NCBI GenBank assembly: GCA_016928975.1
Contig: JAFGJR010000260.1
Location: 1 to 20,583 of the forward strand
Direction of reading: 5' to 3'
Origin: Sedimentisphaerales bacterium
GTDB taxonomy: Bacteria > Planctomycetota > Phycisphaerae > Sedimentisphaerales > SG8-4
Length of the DNA stretch: 20,583 bases
Part shown: in pieces, positions 1-9,712 of the stretch
Layout: each line of letters opens with the position of its first letter
Position numbering within the stretch: the first letter of the stretch is position 1
The notes under the pieces: generated by a model
Seen by the model: the letters and a program-made list of their open reading frames with translations, nothing else
Told to the model about the DNA's origin: nothing
Database searches by the model: none
Position numbers and translations under genes: made by a program

Positions 1-34
1 CCGGCGGGGTCACCTCCTCTCGATTTCCCTTCAT
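1..34 (-). CDS. Possible start of a divergent gene running off the left edge
   Basis: On the minus strand an ATG at 34-32 is followed by codons reading MKGNREEVTPP up to the edge with no stop. An AGGGA element lies 4-5 bases before the ATG. The same stretch also holds a near-perfect Shine-Dalgarno, AGGAGGTGA (complement of 10-18), which could instead serve a start codon just outside the window. Either way, a minus-strand gene divergent from the first plus-strand gene seems likely to begin here. Only eleven codons are visible, so nothing can be said about its function. The frame also stays open upstream for a few codons, back to a TAG near 83-85. Confidence 0.3.
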   Translation of the reverse strand, partial: MKGNREEVTPP

Positions 35-104
35 TTCTTCCCTGGGCAGGGATTTCGCCAGGTCGGCCAAACGCCGAATGGCCTATAATATTTGCGGAAA
101 ATGC

Positions 105-132
105 TTGAAAATGCCGGCGAAGATGGTATGCT
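105..132 (+). promoter_or_regulatory. Putative sigma70-type promoter of the 252-2075 gene
   Basis: TTGAAA (105-110) and TATGCT (127-132) are separated by 16 bp, a good fit to -35/-10 elements. Transcription would start near 139, just ahead of the structured leader at 148-228. A second -10-like TATAAT at 84-89 has no convincing -35 partner on the plus strand. Confidence 0.45.
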
Positions 133-147
133 GTCTCTCGTTGGGAG

Positions 148-228
148 GATATAGGTGCCTGCTATGTAGCAGGCCGGTCGGAAGGAGCCAGGTCCTGTGG
201 GAGGAACGGTTCCGGAGGCCTAGATATC
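148..228 (+). promoter_or_regulatory. Structured 5' leader, candidate cis-acting RNA
   Basis: The leader can fold into a closed multi-branch structure. The outer stem is GATATAGG (148-155) with CCTAGATATC (219-228), allowing a 2-nt bulge. Inside is a perfect 7-bp hairpin GCCTGCT-ATGT-AGCAGGC (157-174). A second arm is closed by CGGAA (179-183) with TTCCG (210-214). The fold ends nine bases before the strong GAGGAGGT ribosome binding site (238-245), so it is placed to affect translation of the secreted protein. I do not recognise it as a known riboswitch class. The pairings are read by eye; no energy calculation or alignment backs them. Confidence 0.4.
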
Positions 229-251
229 ACATCTTTTGAGGAGGTACGGAC

Positions 252-2075
252 ATGAAACGGCGTATCTTTCATCCAGTCACAGTGGCAGTCGCGCTGTCGG
301 TGTGTCTTGCAGCGGGTGGCCTTGTCGTGCGGGCGGGCCAGGAGGCACCGCCAAATGAGGGCACGCCTCGCGTGATGTATGTCACAGACTTCGTTCCGGG
401 GACACGGGTCGTGCTGCTCGACAACGAGCCGGCCGGAGGCCCCGGGCTTAAGGCGGGCATGACCGGAACCATCCTCTGCTGTGACCGGTCGGATTGCTCG
501 GGACGGGTGCTCGTGAGCTGGAGCCTGTGGCGCGGCGGCAGTAGCCTCGAGGCCGACTGTGCCATGGCGGTGGCCGGCTTGTACCCGGACGGCTCGACCA
601 TCTGGGTGGACCCGGCCAAGGTCCGCCTGGGTCTTCCGTTCGAGAACATCGGCATTCTGGAAAGCGGGCCCGAAGGTTGTCTGTACCTATCCATCCCCGA
701 GGGCGGCCGCTTTCGTCTCGTCATCAATCCGGAATTCAGGGAACGATGGTGGGTCGCCTCTCCCGGAAACCGCTTCCGGGTCCGAGGCTTGTTGAACCGC
801 AGTACCCCCGCCGCCGGTGAGGCATGTCCCCAGGCGGATGGGGATATCTACCATCCGATTCTGATCCCCTCGGACTGGGACGTGGAGCCGGGCAGTTGGG
901 CCAAGGGTCCCTTCTACAACCTGGATCGCGTCGTCCTGGTCGGCGAGAGCAACCCGCATGGCGCCGTGGATCTGCCTCGCGGGATCACCGGGACGGTGAT
1001 CTGCAACAACCAGTTCGAGAAGGACGCGTCGCTGCTGGTCAGTTGGGACCTCTGGGGCAAGGGCGGTGACGCGGAAGAGTATCTACAGTGCACGGAGCGT
1101 CTCGGCGGCTTGTTCCCACCGGGCTCGACCTCGTGGGTGTCACCGCACGAGGTTGCCAAGTACTATGAGACCGGCTGCGGCGTCCTGGAGGAGACGGTGA
1201 TCTGTGCGCGGGGCGATTCGCCAGACGTCCCGGTGATCGGTCTGTTCGTGGAGCTCGATGCCGTGTACTGCCTGCCGGACATCGCCACCGGAACGACCTT
1301 GCCGAGGGGCCTGGTCAAGGCGACGGGCCTGTATACACCGTACGAAGAGATGATGGGCCGGCAGACCAACCCGGACCCCGCCATGCGTGACATCGGTGGG
1401 ATTATCTTCGACTCCATCGTCATGCCGTGCCACGTGCCGAGCTGCTGCGACCCGCCATACGTGGCCGGTGACAGAGTCAGGTTGCTGGTGAATCAGCCCG
1501 GCGGCGCGGAGGGCTTGATCGTCGGCGCCGGCGGCAGGGTCCTGTGCTGCAATCCGGACGACCCGTTCACGCCGATTCTCGTCTCCTGGGACAACTGGAC
1601 CGGCGGCGGCGACGAGGACGAGCTGTGCCAGACACCGCCCGGATGGTATCCCGACAACTCCACTCTGTGGATGGCGTGCTCGGAGATCAAACGGGTGGTG
1701 CGGCCCGATCTGTGCGACCAGCCGGAGTTTCGTCGCTTCGTGCCGCAGACCATCGAACAAGGAAAGCACGTCAGGATCAGCGGCATGATCTACAACCGCG
1801 GCGGCGCCAATTCCGGGCCCTTCTTTGTCTACCTCTATCTCTCGACGGACGTGAAGATCGGCGCCGACGACTACTTGCTCTCGCAAATGGCCATGGACAT
1901 CGACGCAGGCGGCTCCGCGGAGCTCTCGTGGCTCAACGCGATCCCGACGAGCATCCCGGCTGGCCAGTACTACGTCGGTTGGCTGATCGATCCCGAGAAC
2001 CGCGTCGTGGAAGAGGACGAGGCGAACAACATGATCCTGATCGACTCGGGCCAGTTGACCGTGACGGGCAAGTGA
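252..2075 (+). CDS. Secreted repeat protein with three SH3-like modules and a C-terminal CARDB domain
   Basis: A 607-residue exported protein with no recognised overall family. Residues 1-29 form a signal peptide (MKRR, then a hydrophobic stretch ending near VRAGQ). Three related modules lie at about 46-126, 220-304 and 401-482. They share a GxRVxLL-like opening, then GxxGxVxCC/CNN, LVSWxxWxxGG, a cysteine, and YPDgStxWv. They are separated by two other segments (about 133-215 and 309-396) that also resemble each other, each with a G(L/V)LE-like start, a VRG/ATG strand and an I-P ending. Residues about 493-605 look like a CARDB domain (NRGGANSG, a STD segment, ENRVVEEDEANN), an Ig-like adhesion or assembly fold. 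Many cysteines, including CC pairs, suggest disulfides outside the cytoplasm. The start is set by GAGGAGGT at 238-245, six bases before the ATG. Function unknown; surface or extracellular binding is an inference. Confidence 0.85.
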   Translation: MKRRIFHPVTVAVALSVCLAAGGLVVRAGQEAPPNEGTPRVMYVTDFVPGTRVVLLDNEPAGGPGLKAGMTGTILCCDRSDCSGRVLVSWSLWRGGSSLEADCAMAVAGLYPDGSTIWVDPAKVRLGLPFENIGILESGPEGCLYLSIPEGGRFRLVINPEFRERWWVASPGNRFRVRGLLNRSTPAAGEACPQADGDIYHPILIPSDWDVEPGSWAKGPFYNLDRVVLVGESNPHGAVDLPRGITGTVICNNQFEKDASLLVSWDLWGKGGDAEEYLQCTERLGGLFPPGSTSWVSPHEVAKYYETGCGVLEETVICARGDSPDVPVIGLFVELDAVYCLPDIATGTTLPRGLVKATGLYTPYEEMMGRQTNPDPAMRDIGGIIFDSIVMPCHVPSCCDPPYVAGDRVRLLVNQPGGAEGLIVGAGGRVLCCNPDDPFTPILVSWDNWTGGGDEDELCQTPPGWYPDNSTLWMACSEIKRVVRPDLCDQPEFRRFVPQTIEQGKHVRISGMIYNRGGANSGPFFVYLYLSTDVKIGADDYLLSQMAMDIDAGGSAELSWLNAIPTSIPAGQYYVGWLIDPENRVVEEDEANNMILIDSGQLTVTGK

Positions 2076-2102
2076 CGACGACGCCCTGCTGAAGATTAAG
2101 GA

Positions 2103-2213
2103 ATCTCATACAGACGGAGAAGTGCACGAGGGAACAAGCGACAGGAAGACGCTCGTCGAAATCTGTTGCTTGTCCCTTGTGCACCTCGCGATTCTTCGTC
2201 TTGGACATGAGAT
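2103..2213. repeat. 111-bp imperfect inverted repeat
   Basis: The arms 2103-2144 and 2163-2213 are nearly complementary. The ends are ATCTCAT (2103-2109) and ATGAGAT (2207-2213). The inner arm GTGCACGAGGGAACAAGC (2122-2139) faces GCTTGTCCCTTGTGCAC (2168-2184) with few mismatches, and the apex carries a GACG/CGTC mini-stem. It lies 27 bp after the stop of the secreted protein gene. It is far longer than an intrinsic terminator and no T-run follows it, though seven G residues do (2214-2220). It could be a miniature mobile element, a REP-like unit, or an mRNA-stabilising 3' hairpin. Confidence 0.7.
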
Positions 2214-2405
2214 GGGGGGGCTCGATCACTTCATTGACATTCCGCACGGCCCGTGAACGCCCTCTGCCCAGATACCGTTGCGGGTCGCCCCGTACGCCCA
2301 CCAACCCGCGCCCCCGCCAAGATGACCCGGCGTAGTGGACTGGCGGCCTATACGGCTGTATTCTGGTCTCCGTCGGTTTCTGACGACGTGATTGGGAGGC
2401 ACAAG
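2214..2405 (+). promoter_or_regulatory. Gene-free leader with a weak promoter candidate
   Basis: This is the rest of the 330-bp gap between the first two genes. The best promoter candidate is TGGACT (2336-2341), 17 bp, TATTCT (2359-2364), about 40 bp before the next ATG. A TTGACA at 2234-2239 has no matching -10. A plus-strand frame is open upstream of the chosen start of the next gene, but it lacks a ribosome binding site and carries no signal-peptide-like start, so it is treated as non-coding. Confidence 0.3.
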
Positions 2406-3839
2406 ATGGGCAAACGTTTGTCCTGGGTTCTCATCGTGGCGATGTCGGTCCGGTCGATCTGCGGCGTGGTCCTGGCAGATCGCCGGTCCGATGTGAACGA
2501 TGTTGCCGAGTCGTATGTCAAGCTCGTGCTGGAGGTCGGGCTGTACGACGACGTCTACGTGGACACGTACTTCGGGCCAAGTCAGTGGAAGCCTCCGGAA
2601 GCCGCGAAAGAGGACCAGTTTCCAGTCGAGCGGCTCGACGGAAAAGCCCGCGAGCTGATCGAACGACTGGCGAAGATCGATGATCGGGGACTCACCCCTC
2701 TGGAGAGGCAGCGACGAGCGTACCTGGAAAAGCAACTGTCCTCAGCCAAGGCCAAGATCGAGCTTCTGGGCGGCAGGAAGATGTCCTTTGATGAGGAGTC
2801 GAAAGCCCTGTACGACGTGGTTACGCCGGCGCGCGACGACGCACACTTCCAGAGCGTCCTGGACCGGCTCGACCACGCGCTGCCGGGCGACGACGATCTC
2901 TATTGGCGGTTCAACAACTACAGGAGTCAGTTCACCGTTCCCAAGGACAGAGTCGAGAAGGTCCTGCACGCCATCACCACGGAGTATCGCCGGCGAACGC
3001 AGGAGCACATTGCGCTGCCGGCCGACGAGCGGTATGACCTGGAGTTCGTGATCGCCAAGCCCTGGGGCGCCGCTACGACGTACAAGGGTGATGGACTCAG
3101 TCTGATCGAGGTCAATTTCCACATGCCCTTCGGCGTCGCGGACCTCGACCGGCTGGCCGGACACGAGATCTACCCGGGTCACCACCTCCACCTGACCCTG
3201 CTCGACACGAACCTCGTGAAGGACAGGAAGTGGATGGAGTACAGCGTCCTGCCGCTTTACAGTCCACTGGCGCTGGTGTGCGAGGGGCTCGCGGAGTACG
3301 GCTGCAAGGACCTCATCATGACGACCGCCGAGCGGGCGGATTTCGAGCGAAGGGTCCTGCTCCCGCTGGCGGGTCTGATCCCAACCGAGATGGAGAATTA
3401 TCAGCAAGTCATGGCGCTGAAGGATGAGCTGGACGGCGCACTCGTGGAGGCCGCCCGGCGCTACCTGGACGGTCACATGACGGTGGACCAGACGCGAGAG
3501 TGGCTCAGGCGATACTACCTGGCCCTGTTCGGAGGCGTCGAGAACCTGATCACGTTCATCGAGAAATATCGGAGCTACGTGGTCACCTACACGATGGGCC
3601 GACAGCTCGTGCGGGACTACATCGAGAGGAACGGCGGTCCCAGCCGCGACCTTGCGCGACGCTGGCGACTCTTCCACGCCCTGCTCTCCACGCCACAGAC
3701 GCCCTCCGGCCTACGGCAGGTAGACGCTCGTGCGCGAACGGCGAAACGGTTGACGAGCGGCGTGCCTCATGGTAGACACCGTGAACAGGAGGGTGAGGCC
3801 CTCCTCGACGGGAGTGCAGTGTCATGTGAGGTGCACTGA
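2406..3839 (+). CDS. DUF885-family secreted metallopeptidase-like protein
   Basis: 477 residues. A signal peptide (about 1-24, MGKRLSWVLIVAMSV...) indicates export. The core matches what is known of DUF885 (COG4805) proteins. It has an HExxPGHH-type motif (H253, E254, Y256-P257-G258, H259, H260) followed some 35 residues later by CEGLAEYG (E293, E297), the layout of a gluzincin-like zinc site. Substrate unknown; a peptidase role is inferred. GGAGG at 2395-2399, seven bases before the ATG, decides the start. The recognisable domain seems to end near residue 437 (LLSTPQTPSGL). The last 40 or so residues are rich in Arg, Gly and Glu and look like read-through of former non-coding sequence. At 477 residues it is shorter than many family members. 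The next gene starts one base after its stop, so the two are probably co-transcribed. Confidence 0.75.
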   Translation: MGKRLSWVLIVAMSVRSICGVVLADRRSDVNDVAESYVKLVLEVGLYDDVYVDTYFGPSQWKPPEAAKEDQFPVERLDGKARELIERLAKIDDRGLTPLERQRRAYLEKQLSSAKAKIELLGGRKMSFDEESKALYDVVTPARDDAHFQSVLDRLDHALPGDDDLYWRFNNYRSQFTVPKDRVEKVLHAITTEYRRRTQEHIALPADERYDLEFVIAKPWGAATTYKGDGLSLIEVNFHMPFGVADLDRLAGHEIYPGHHLHLTLLDTNLVKDRKWMEYSVLPLYSPLALVCEGLAEYGCKDLIMTTAERADFERRVLLPLAGLIPTEMENYQQVMALKDELDGALVEAARRYLDGHMTVDQTREWLRRYYLALFGGVENLITFIEKYRSYVVTYTMGRQLVRDYIERNGGPSRDLARRWRLFHALLSTPQTPSGLRQVDARARTAKRLTSGVPHGRHREQEGEALLDGSAVSCEVH

Positions 3840-3840
3840 A

Positions 3841-4326
3841 ATGGAGCCGACGACGGGACGAATGCGAGTGTCCTTTGTCTGGATGCTTCCGGCGTTCTGG
3901 GCGGCGTGCTCTCTTCTTCAGCATCGAGTCCCCGGAGACGAGTACGGTTTCTACGCCGTCTCCGCTATCCCGGGGCTATGGAGCTTGCCTTTTGTATTTC
4001 GCAGCGTGTCCATCCACAATGTGGCGCCCTATGTTGTCCTGGCCGGTGTGCCTCTTGTAGCCGCAGTCGGGCTGGCGATGGATCGGGTCCGGGTGCACAA
4101 AGCCCTCTGGACGGTCCTCTGGCTGGTCACCGCAGTGGTCGTGCTCTGTGTTGTGCTCTTGAGCTTCCCAAGCATCGACAGAGCGATCCGCAAGAACGGA
4201 TCGTTGTCGGCGTACGTGCTCCTGGCCGCCACGGTGGGGCTCTACGGCGCGTCAATTCTCTCGCTTGTCTTCACGCTCGGCTGGCGGATGGTCGAGCGGC
4301 TGAGACCGTCCTCTGCGAAAGCATAG
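3841..4326 (+). CDS. Small four-helix membrane protein of unknown function
   Basis: 161 residues with hydrophobic segments at about 10-27, 60-80, 88-110 and 122-147, and a short basic C-terminal tail (RMVERLRPSSAKA). I do not recognise a family. The ATG at 3841 is chosen because it follows the stop of the upstream gene by one base and has GTGAGGTG (3826-3833) at suitable spacing. The frame is open further upstream but would overlap the preceding gene by 70 bases. The tight spacing suggests translational coupling to the DUF885 gene. It converges on nifS, 43 bp away. Confidence 0.65.
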   Translation: MEPTTGRMRVSFVWMLPAFWAACSLLQHRVPGDEYGFYAVSAIPGLWSLPFVFRSVSIHNVAPYVVLAGVPLVAAVGLAMDRVRVHKALWTVLWLVTAVVVLCVVLLSFPSIDRAIRKNGSLSAYVLLAATVGLYGASILSLVFTLGWRMVERLRPSSAKA

Positions 4327-4369
4327 TCCTGAGGGCAATCGGTCCAACCAGACTCAGTTCATCGCTAAA

Positions 4370-5536
4370 TCACGCGCCGGCGGCCTGGACAAAGGGGGAC
4401 AGCTCGCGGAGGCGGTGGATGATGTCGGGCATCTTCCCGATCGTGAAGTCCACCTCGTGTTCGGTATTGTAGCGGCTGAGGCTGAAGCGGATGGAGCCGT
4501 GGGCGGCGGTGAATGGGACGCCCATGGCGCGCAGGACGTGCGAGGGTTCGAGCGAGCCGCTGGTGCAGGCCGAGCCGCTGCTGGCGCAGATGCCGTGACG
4601 ATCCAGCAACAGCAGGATCGCCTCGCCCTCGATGAACTCGAAGCTGATGTTGGTCGTGTTGGGCAGGCGGTTCTCCACGTCGCCGTTGACCCGGCTGTCG
4701 GGACACGTCTTGAGGATCTCGCGTTCGAGCTTGTCGCGCAGGCGCCTGACCCTCGTGTTCTCGTCGTCCATGTTCTGCATTGCCCGCTCGCAGGCCTTGC
4801 CCAGGCCGATGATCCCGGGCACATTCTCGGTGCCGGCGCGCCGCCCGCCTTCCTGGTGGCCGCCGAGCAGGAACGGGGCGATCCGTGTGCCCTTCTTGAC
4901 GTAGAGCGCGCCGACGCCCTTGGGCGCATGGAGCTTGTGGCCGGACAGGCTCAGCAGGTTGATAGGGCTCCTGGCGAGGTTCAGAGGCACCTTGCCGACG
5001 ACCTGTACGGCGTCGGTATGAAAGGGGATGCCCTTGCCGGTCACCATTTCAGCGATTTGCTCGATGGGGAAGATCACGCCGGTCTCATTGTTGGCGTACA
5101 TGATCGTGACCAGGGCCGTGTCGTCATCAAGCTGGTGCTCCAGCTCGTCGAGGTCGAGCCGGCCGAGCTTGTCCACGCCCAGCTCGATCACCGTGTAGCC
5201 GTGAGTCTCCAGGTCGCGACAGACGGACAGGACCGCCGGGTGCTCCACGCGGGTGGTGATGACCTTGCGCTTCTGGGGCGCGACCGCCAGGGCACCGTGA
5301 ATGGCGGCGCTGTCGCTCTCCGTGCCGCAACTGGTGAAGATGACCTCGCCGGGATCACATCCGAGCAGGCGAGCCACATGCTCGCGAGCTTCGCGGATTT
5401 TGATTCCCACCTGGCCGCCGAAGGTGTGCATGCTCGACGGATTGCCGTAGAGGGTCGTGAAGTACGGCTCCATCGCCTCGTACACCTCATCCGCCACTCT
5501 GGTCGTCGCGTTGTTGTCGAAGTAGATCGCGTTCAT
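4370..5536 (-). CDS. nifS: Cysteine desulfurase NifS
   Basis: 388 residues, full length for a group I (NifS/IscS-type) PLP-dependent cysteine desulfurase. It takes sulfur from cysteine, giving alanine and a protein-bound persulfide for Fe-S assembly. The N-terminus (IYFDNNATT) is typical. H99, D175 and Q178 fit the PLP pocket. SGHKLHAPKG carries the Schiff-base lysine K201. The catalytic cysteine C324 lies in SSGSACTSGS, the group I loop. It is the last gene of the seven-gene operon. Its ATG overlaps the nifU stop by four bases (5533-5536) and GGGAG within nifU sits six bases ahead, so translation is probably coupled. No nitrogenase genes are in the window, so housekeeping Fe-S assembly is the safer role despite the nif name. 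Confidence 0.96.
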   Translation of the reverse strand: MNAIYFDNNATTRVADEVYEAMEPYFTTLYGNPSSMHTFGGQVGIKIREAREHVARLLGCDPGEVIFTSCGTESDSAAIHGALAVAPQKRKVITTRVEHPAVLSVCRDLETHGYTVIELGVDKLGRLDLDELEHQLDDDTALVTIMYANNETGVIFPIEQIAEMVTGKGIPFHTDAVQVVGKVPLNLARSPINLLSLSGHKLHAPKGVGALYVKKGTRIAPFLLGGHQEGGRRAGTENVPGIIGLGKACERAMQNMDDENTRVRRLRDKLEREILKTCPDSRVNGDVENRLPNTTNISFEFIEGEAILLLLDRHGICASSGSACTSGSLEPSHVLRAMGVPFTAAHGSIRFSLSRYNTEHEVDFTIGKMPDIIHRLRELSPFVQAAGA

Positions 5537-6420
5537 GACTGGCTCCCGTGCTCATGTCCCTGCTCGCGCGACTCGGCGTCCTCCTCGACATACAGGCCCG
5601 GCGAGACGAACTCTCGCAGCTTGGCCTCTACAACGCCCTTCATCGTGAAGCCACTGATCTTGCACTCGGCGCACATGCCGCGAAACGCGATGAGAACCCT
5701 GTCGCCAAGGACGTCGATCAGCTCGATGTTGCCACCGTGTGCCCGCAGAGCGGGACGGATCTGCTCGTTGATCGTCTGCTGGATGAGCTGGATCTTCTGG
5801 ATATTGGTCAGCCGTTTGCTCGCGCGGGACGCAGGCAGCTCCTGCTCCCTGGCCTTGTCGCCCTGGATGCGCTCGATGGTCTTCTGGATTTCACCTTTGC
5901 AGCCGCCGCAGCCGCCGCCGGCCTTGCAGTAATTCGTCACCTGCTCGACAGTCGTCAGGTTGTTCTCGCGAATGACCCGCTCGATTTCCGTGTCGGTGAC
6001 GCCGAAGCAGGTGCAAACGATATTGCCCTCGATCTCGTGCTTCTTGCTGCCGCCGCCGCGATAGTTGGCGATGGCGGCCTCCAAAGCCTCGCGCCCCATG
6101 ACGGAGCAGTGCATCTTCTGCTCGGGCAGGCCGCCGAGATAATCGGCGATGTCCCGGTTGGTCACCTTCATCGCCTCATCGAGCGTCTTGCCTTTGATCA
6201 ACTCCGTCAGTACGGAGGAAGAAGCGATCGCGCTGGCGCACCCGAAGGTCTTGAACTTGGCGTCAGTAATCCGGCCGTTCTTGTCCAGCTTGAACGTCAG
6301 CCGCAACGCATCGCCGCACGCCAGCGAGCCGACTTCCCCGACGCCGTCCGCATCCTCAATCTCGCCGACGTTGCGCGGATTGAAGAAGTGATCTCTCACC
6401 TTGTCCGTGTATTCCCACAT
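5533..6420 (-). CDS. nifU: Three-domain Fe-S scaffold NifU
   Basis: 295 residues with the full NifU layout. An IscU-like domain (1-125) has scaffold cysteines C35, C61 and C105 and D37. A BFD-like [2Fe-2S] domain (about 132-182) has C136, C138, C171 and C174, the spacing known for Azotobacter NifU. A C-terminal Nfu domain (about 205-280) has a CxxC at C250 and C253 (sequence CAEC). It assembles Fe-S clusters from NifS sulfur and passes them to target enzymes. The start follows AGGA by eight bases. It overlaps nifS by 4 nt and lies 94 bp after metY. The tail (about 280-295) is acidic and His-containing, of no clear role. NadA in the same operon is a plausible client. Confidence 0.96.
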   Translation of the reverse strand: MWEYTDKVRDHFFNPRNVGEIEDADGVGEVGSLACGDALRLTFKLDKNGRITDAKFKTFGCASAIASSSVLTELIKGKTLDEAMKVTNRDIADYLGGLPEQKMHCSVMGREALEAAIANYRGGGSKKHEIEGNIVCTCFGVTDTEIERVIRENNLTTVEQVTNYCKAGGGCGGCKGEIQKTIERIQGDKAREQELPASRASKRLTNIQKIQLIQQTINEQIRPALRAHGGNIELIDVLGDRVLIAFRGMCAECKISGFTMKGVVEAKLREFVSPGLYVEEDAESREQGHEHGSQS

Positions 6421-6465
6421 AGCGGTTTCCTGTCTTTGGTTCTGTTCTCCACCTTCTCAGAGTAC

Positions 6466-6482
6466 GCCGGCTTTTGGCCGGC
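6466..6482. repeat. GCCGGC hairpin in the metY-nifU gap
   Basis: A perfect 6-bp inverted repeat, GCCGGC-TTTTG-GCCGGC, in the largest intergenic gap of the operon (94 bp). No T-run follows on either strand, so it is a poor intrinsic terminator. It could attenuate or protect the transcript between metY and nifU. Confidence 0.45.
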
Positions 6483-6492
6483 AATTTCAAAA

Positions 6493-8715
<2,223 letters not shown>

Positions 8716-8732
8716 AAGTCACTCCGAGTCAG

Positions 8733-9668
8733 TCACACGGGTTTGTTCTGGGTTTCGCTGTGCCTGCGGTACACCAGTTCGGGATTGAGGTTGCTGACGG
8801 TGACGCCGGGCGGCACGGACTCCTTGATCCAGGTGTTGCCGCCGATGACGGCCCCCTTGCCGATCGTGATATCGCCGAGAATGGTGGCCTCGGCGTAGAT
8901 CGTCACATTGTCTTCGATGGTCGGATGTCGTTTGCCGCCCTTGATGATCCGGCCCCGCTTATCGCGCCGGAAGCTCAAGGCGCCCAGCGTCGTGCCCTGG
9001 TAGATGATCACGTTGTCGCCGATGACGGAGGTCTCGCCGATGACGACGCCGGTGCCGTGATCGATGAAGAAGTTCTCACCGATCCGGGCGCCGGGATGAA
9101 TGTCGATGCCCGTCCTCGCGTGCGCGCACTCGGACATGATCCTCGGGATCAGTGGCACCTGCCGGACGAACAGCTCGTGGGCGACCCGGTAGGTTGCGAT
9201 CGCGGTGATGCACGGATAGCTCATGACGATCTCTTCGTAGGACTTCGCCGCCGGATCGCCGTCATAGGCGGCCCGAACGTCGCCCTTGAGCAGGGTGCGA
9301 ATCCGGGGCAGCTCGCCCAGCAGCTCCCCGGCAACGGTCTGGGCCATCGTCCGGCAATCGCACTGGCGGCAGTTGTTCATCCGGCACTGGTACTGGTATG
9401 CCCGATTCACCTGGTCGACCAGCTCCACCCAGACCTGGCTGAGCAGGTCGCCGAGGATGTACTTGACGTTGGATCTCGTCACGGCCTTTTTGCCGGTGTG
9501 GCCGGGAAAGAGCACTTCAAACAGCAGGTCCAGGATGTGGAGGATTTCTCCTCGCACAGGCAGGTTCGCGGCATCGATGAAGTTGATCCCACTGTCGCCC
9601 TTGTACGTCTCGGCGATCTCCTCGACCAGCTTGTCGAGGTTCTTGTTTGTCAAACGGTTCTTGGCCAT
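8733..9668 (-). CDS. cysE: Serine O-acetyltransferase, EpsC/CysE type, with extra Cys cluster
   Basis: 311 residues. It acetylates serine with acetyl-CoA to O-acetylserine, the substrate of the adjacent cysK. The C-terminal left-handed beta-helix is clear: GIDIHPGARIG (D189, H191), FIDHGTGVVIGET (D203, H204), then repeats to about 290. An N-terminal helical region precedes it. Between them, C95, C100, C103 and C105 form a C-x4-C-x2-C-x-C cluster not needed for acetyl transfer, possibly a metal, Fe-S or thiol sensing site. The ATG at 9668 is chosen. A GTG at 9671 and a GTG at 9695 are in frame and open, and the only AGGA lies 14 bases before the ATG, so the start is uncertain by up to nine codons. 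Confidence 0.93.
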   Translation of the reverse strand: MAKNRLTNKNLDKLVEEIAETYKGDSGINFIDAANLPVRGEILHILDLLFEVLFPGHTGKKAVTRSNVKYILGDLLSQVWVELVDQVNRAYQYQCRMNNCRQCDCRTMAQTVAGELLGELPRIRTLLKGDVRAAYDGDPAAKSYEEIVMSYPCITAIATYRVAHELFVRQVPLIPRIMSECAHARTGIDIHPGARIGENFFIDHGTGVVIGETSVIGDNVIIYQGTTLGALSFRRDKRGRIIKGGKRHPTIEDNVTIYAEATILGDITIGKGAVIGGNTWIKESVPPGVTVSNLNPELVYRRHSETQNKPV

Positions 9669-9712
9669 CACAAGTTTGTCTTTCCTACCCTGCACGAGGC
9701 GCCATGGAACGC

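Noticed and set aside
4415..5932. 505-codon open frame on the plus strand
   Set aside because: It is antisense to nifS and nifU, whose motifs are unmistakable. It has no recognisable domain and arises from GC-rich third codon positions.
4370..6420. Nitrogen-fixation locus
   Set aside because: nifS and nifU types occur as housekeeping Fe-S systems in anaerobes, and no nitrogenase or accessory nif gene is present.
6466..6482. Intrinsic terminator splitting the operon
   Set aside because: The stem is only six pairs and no T-run follows, so the operon is kept whole.
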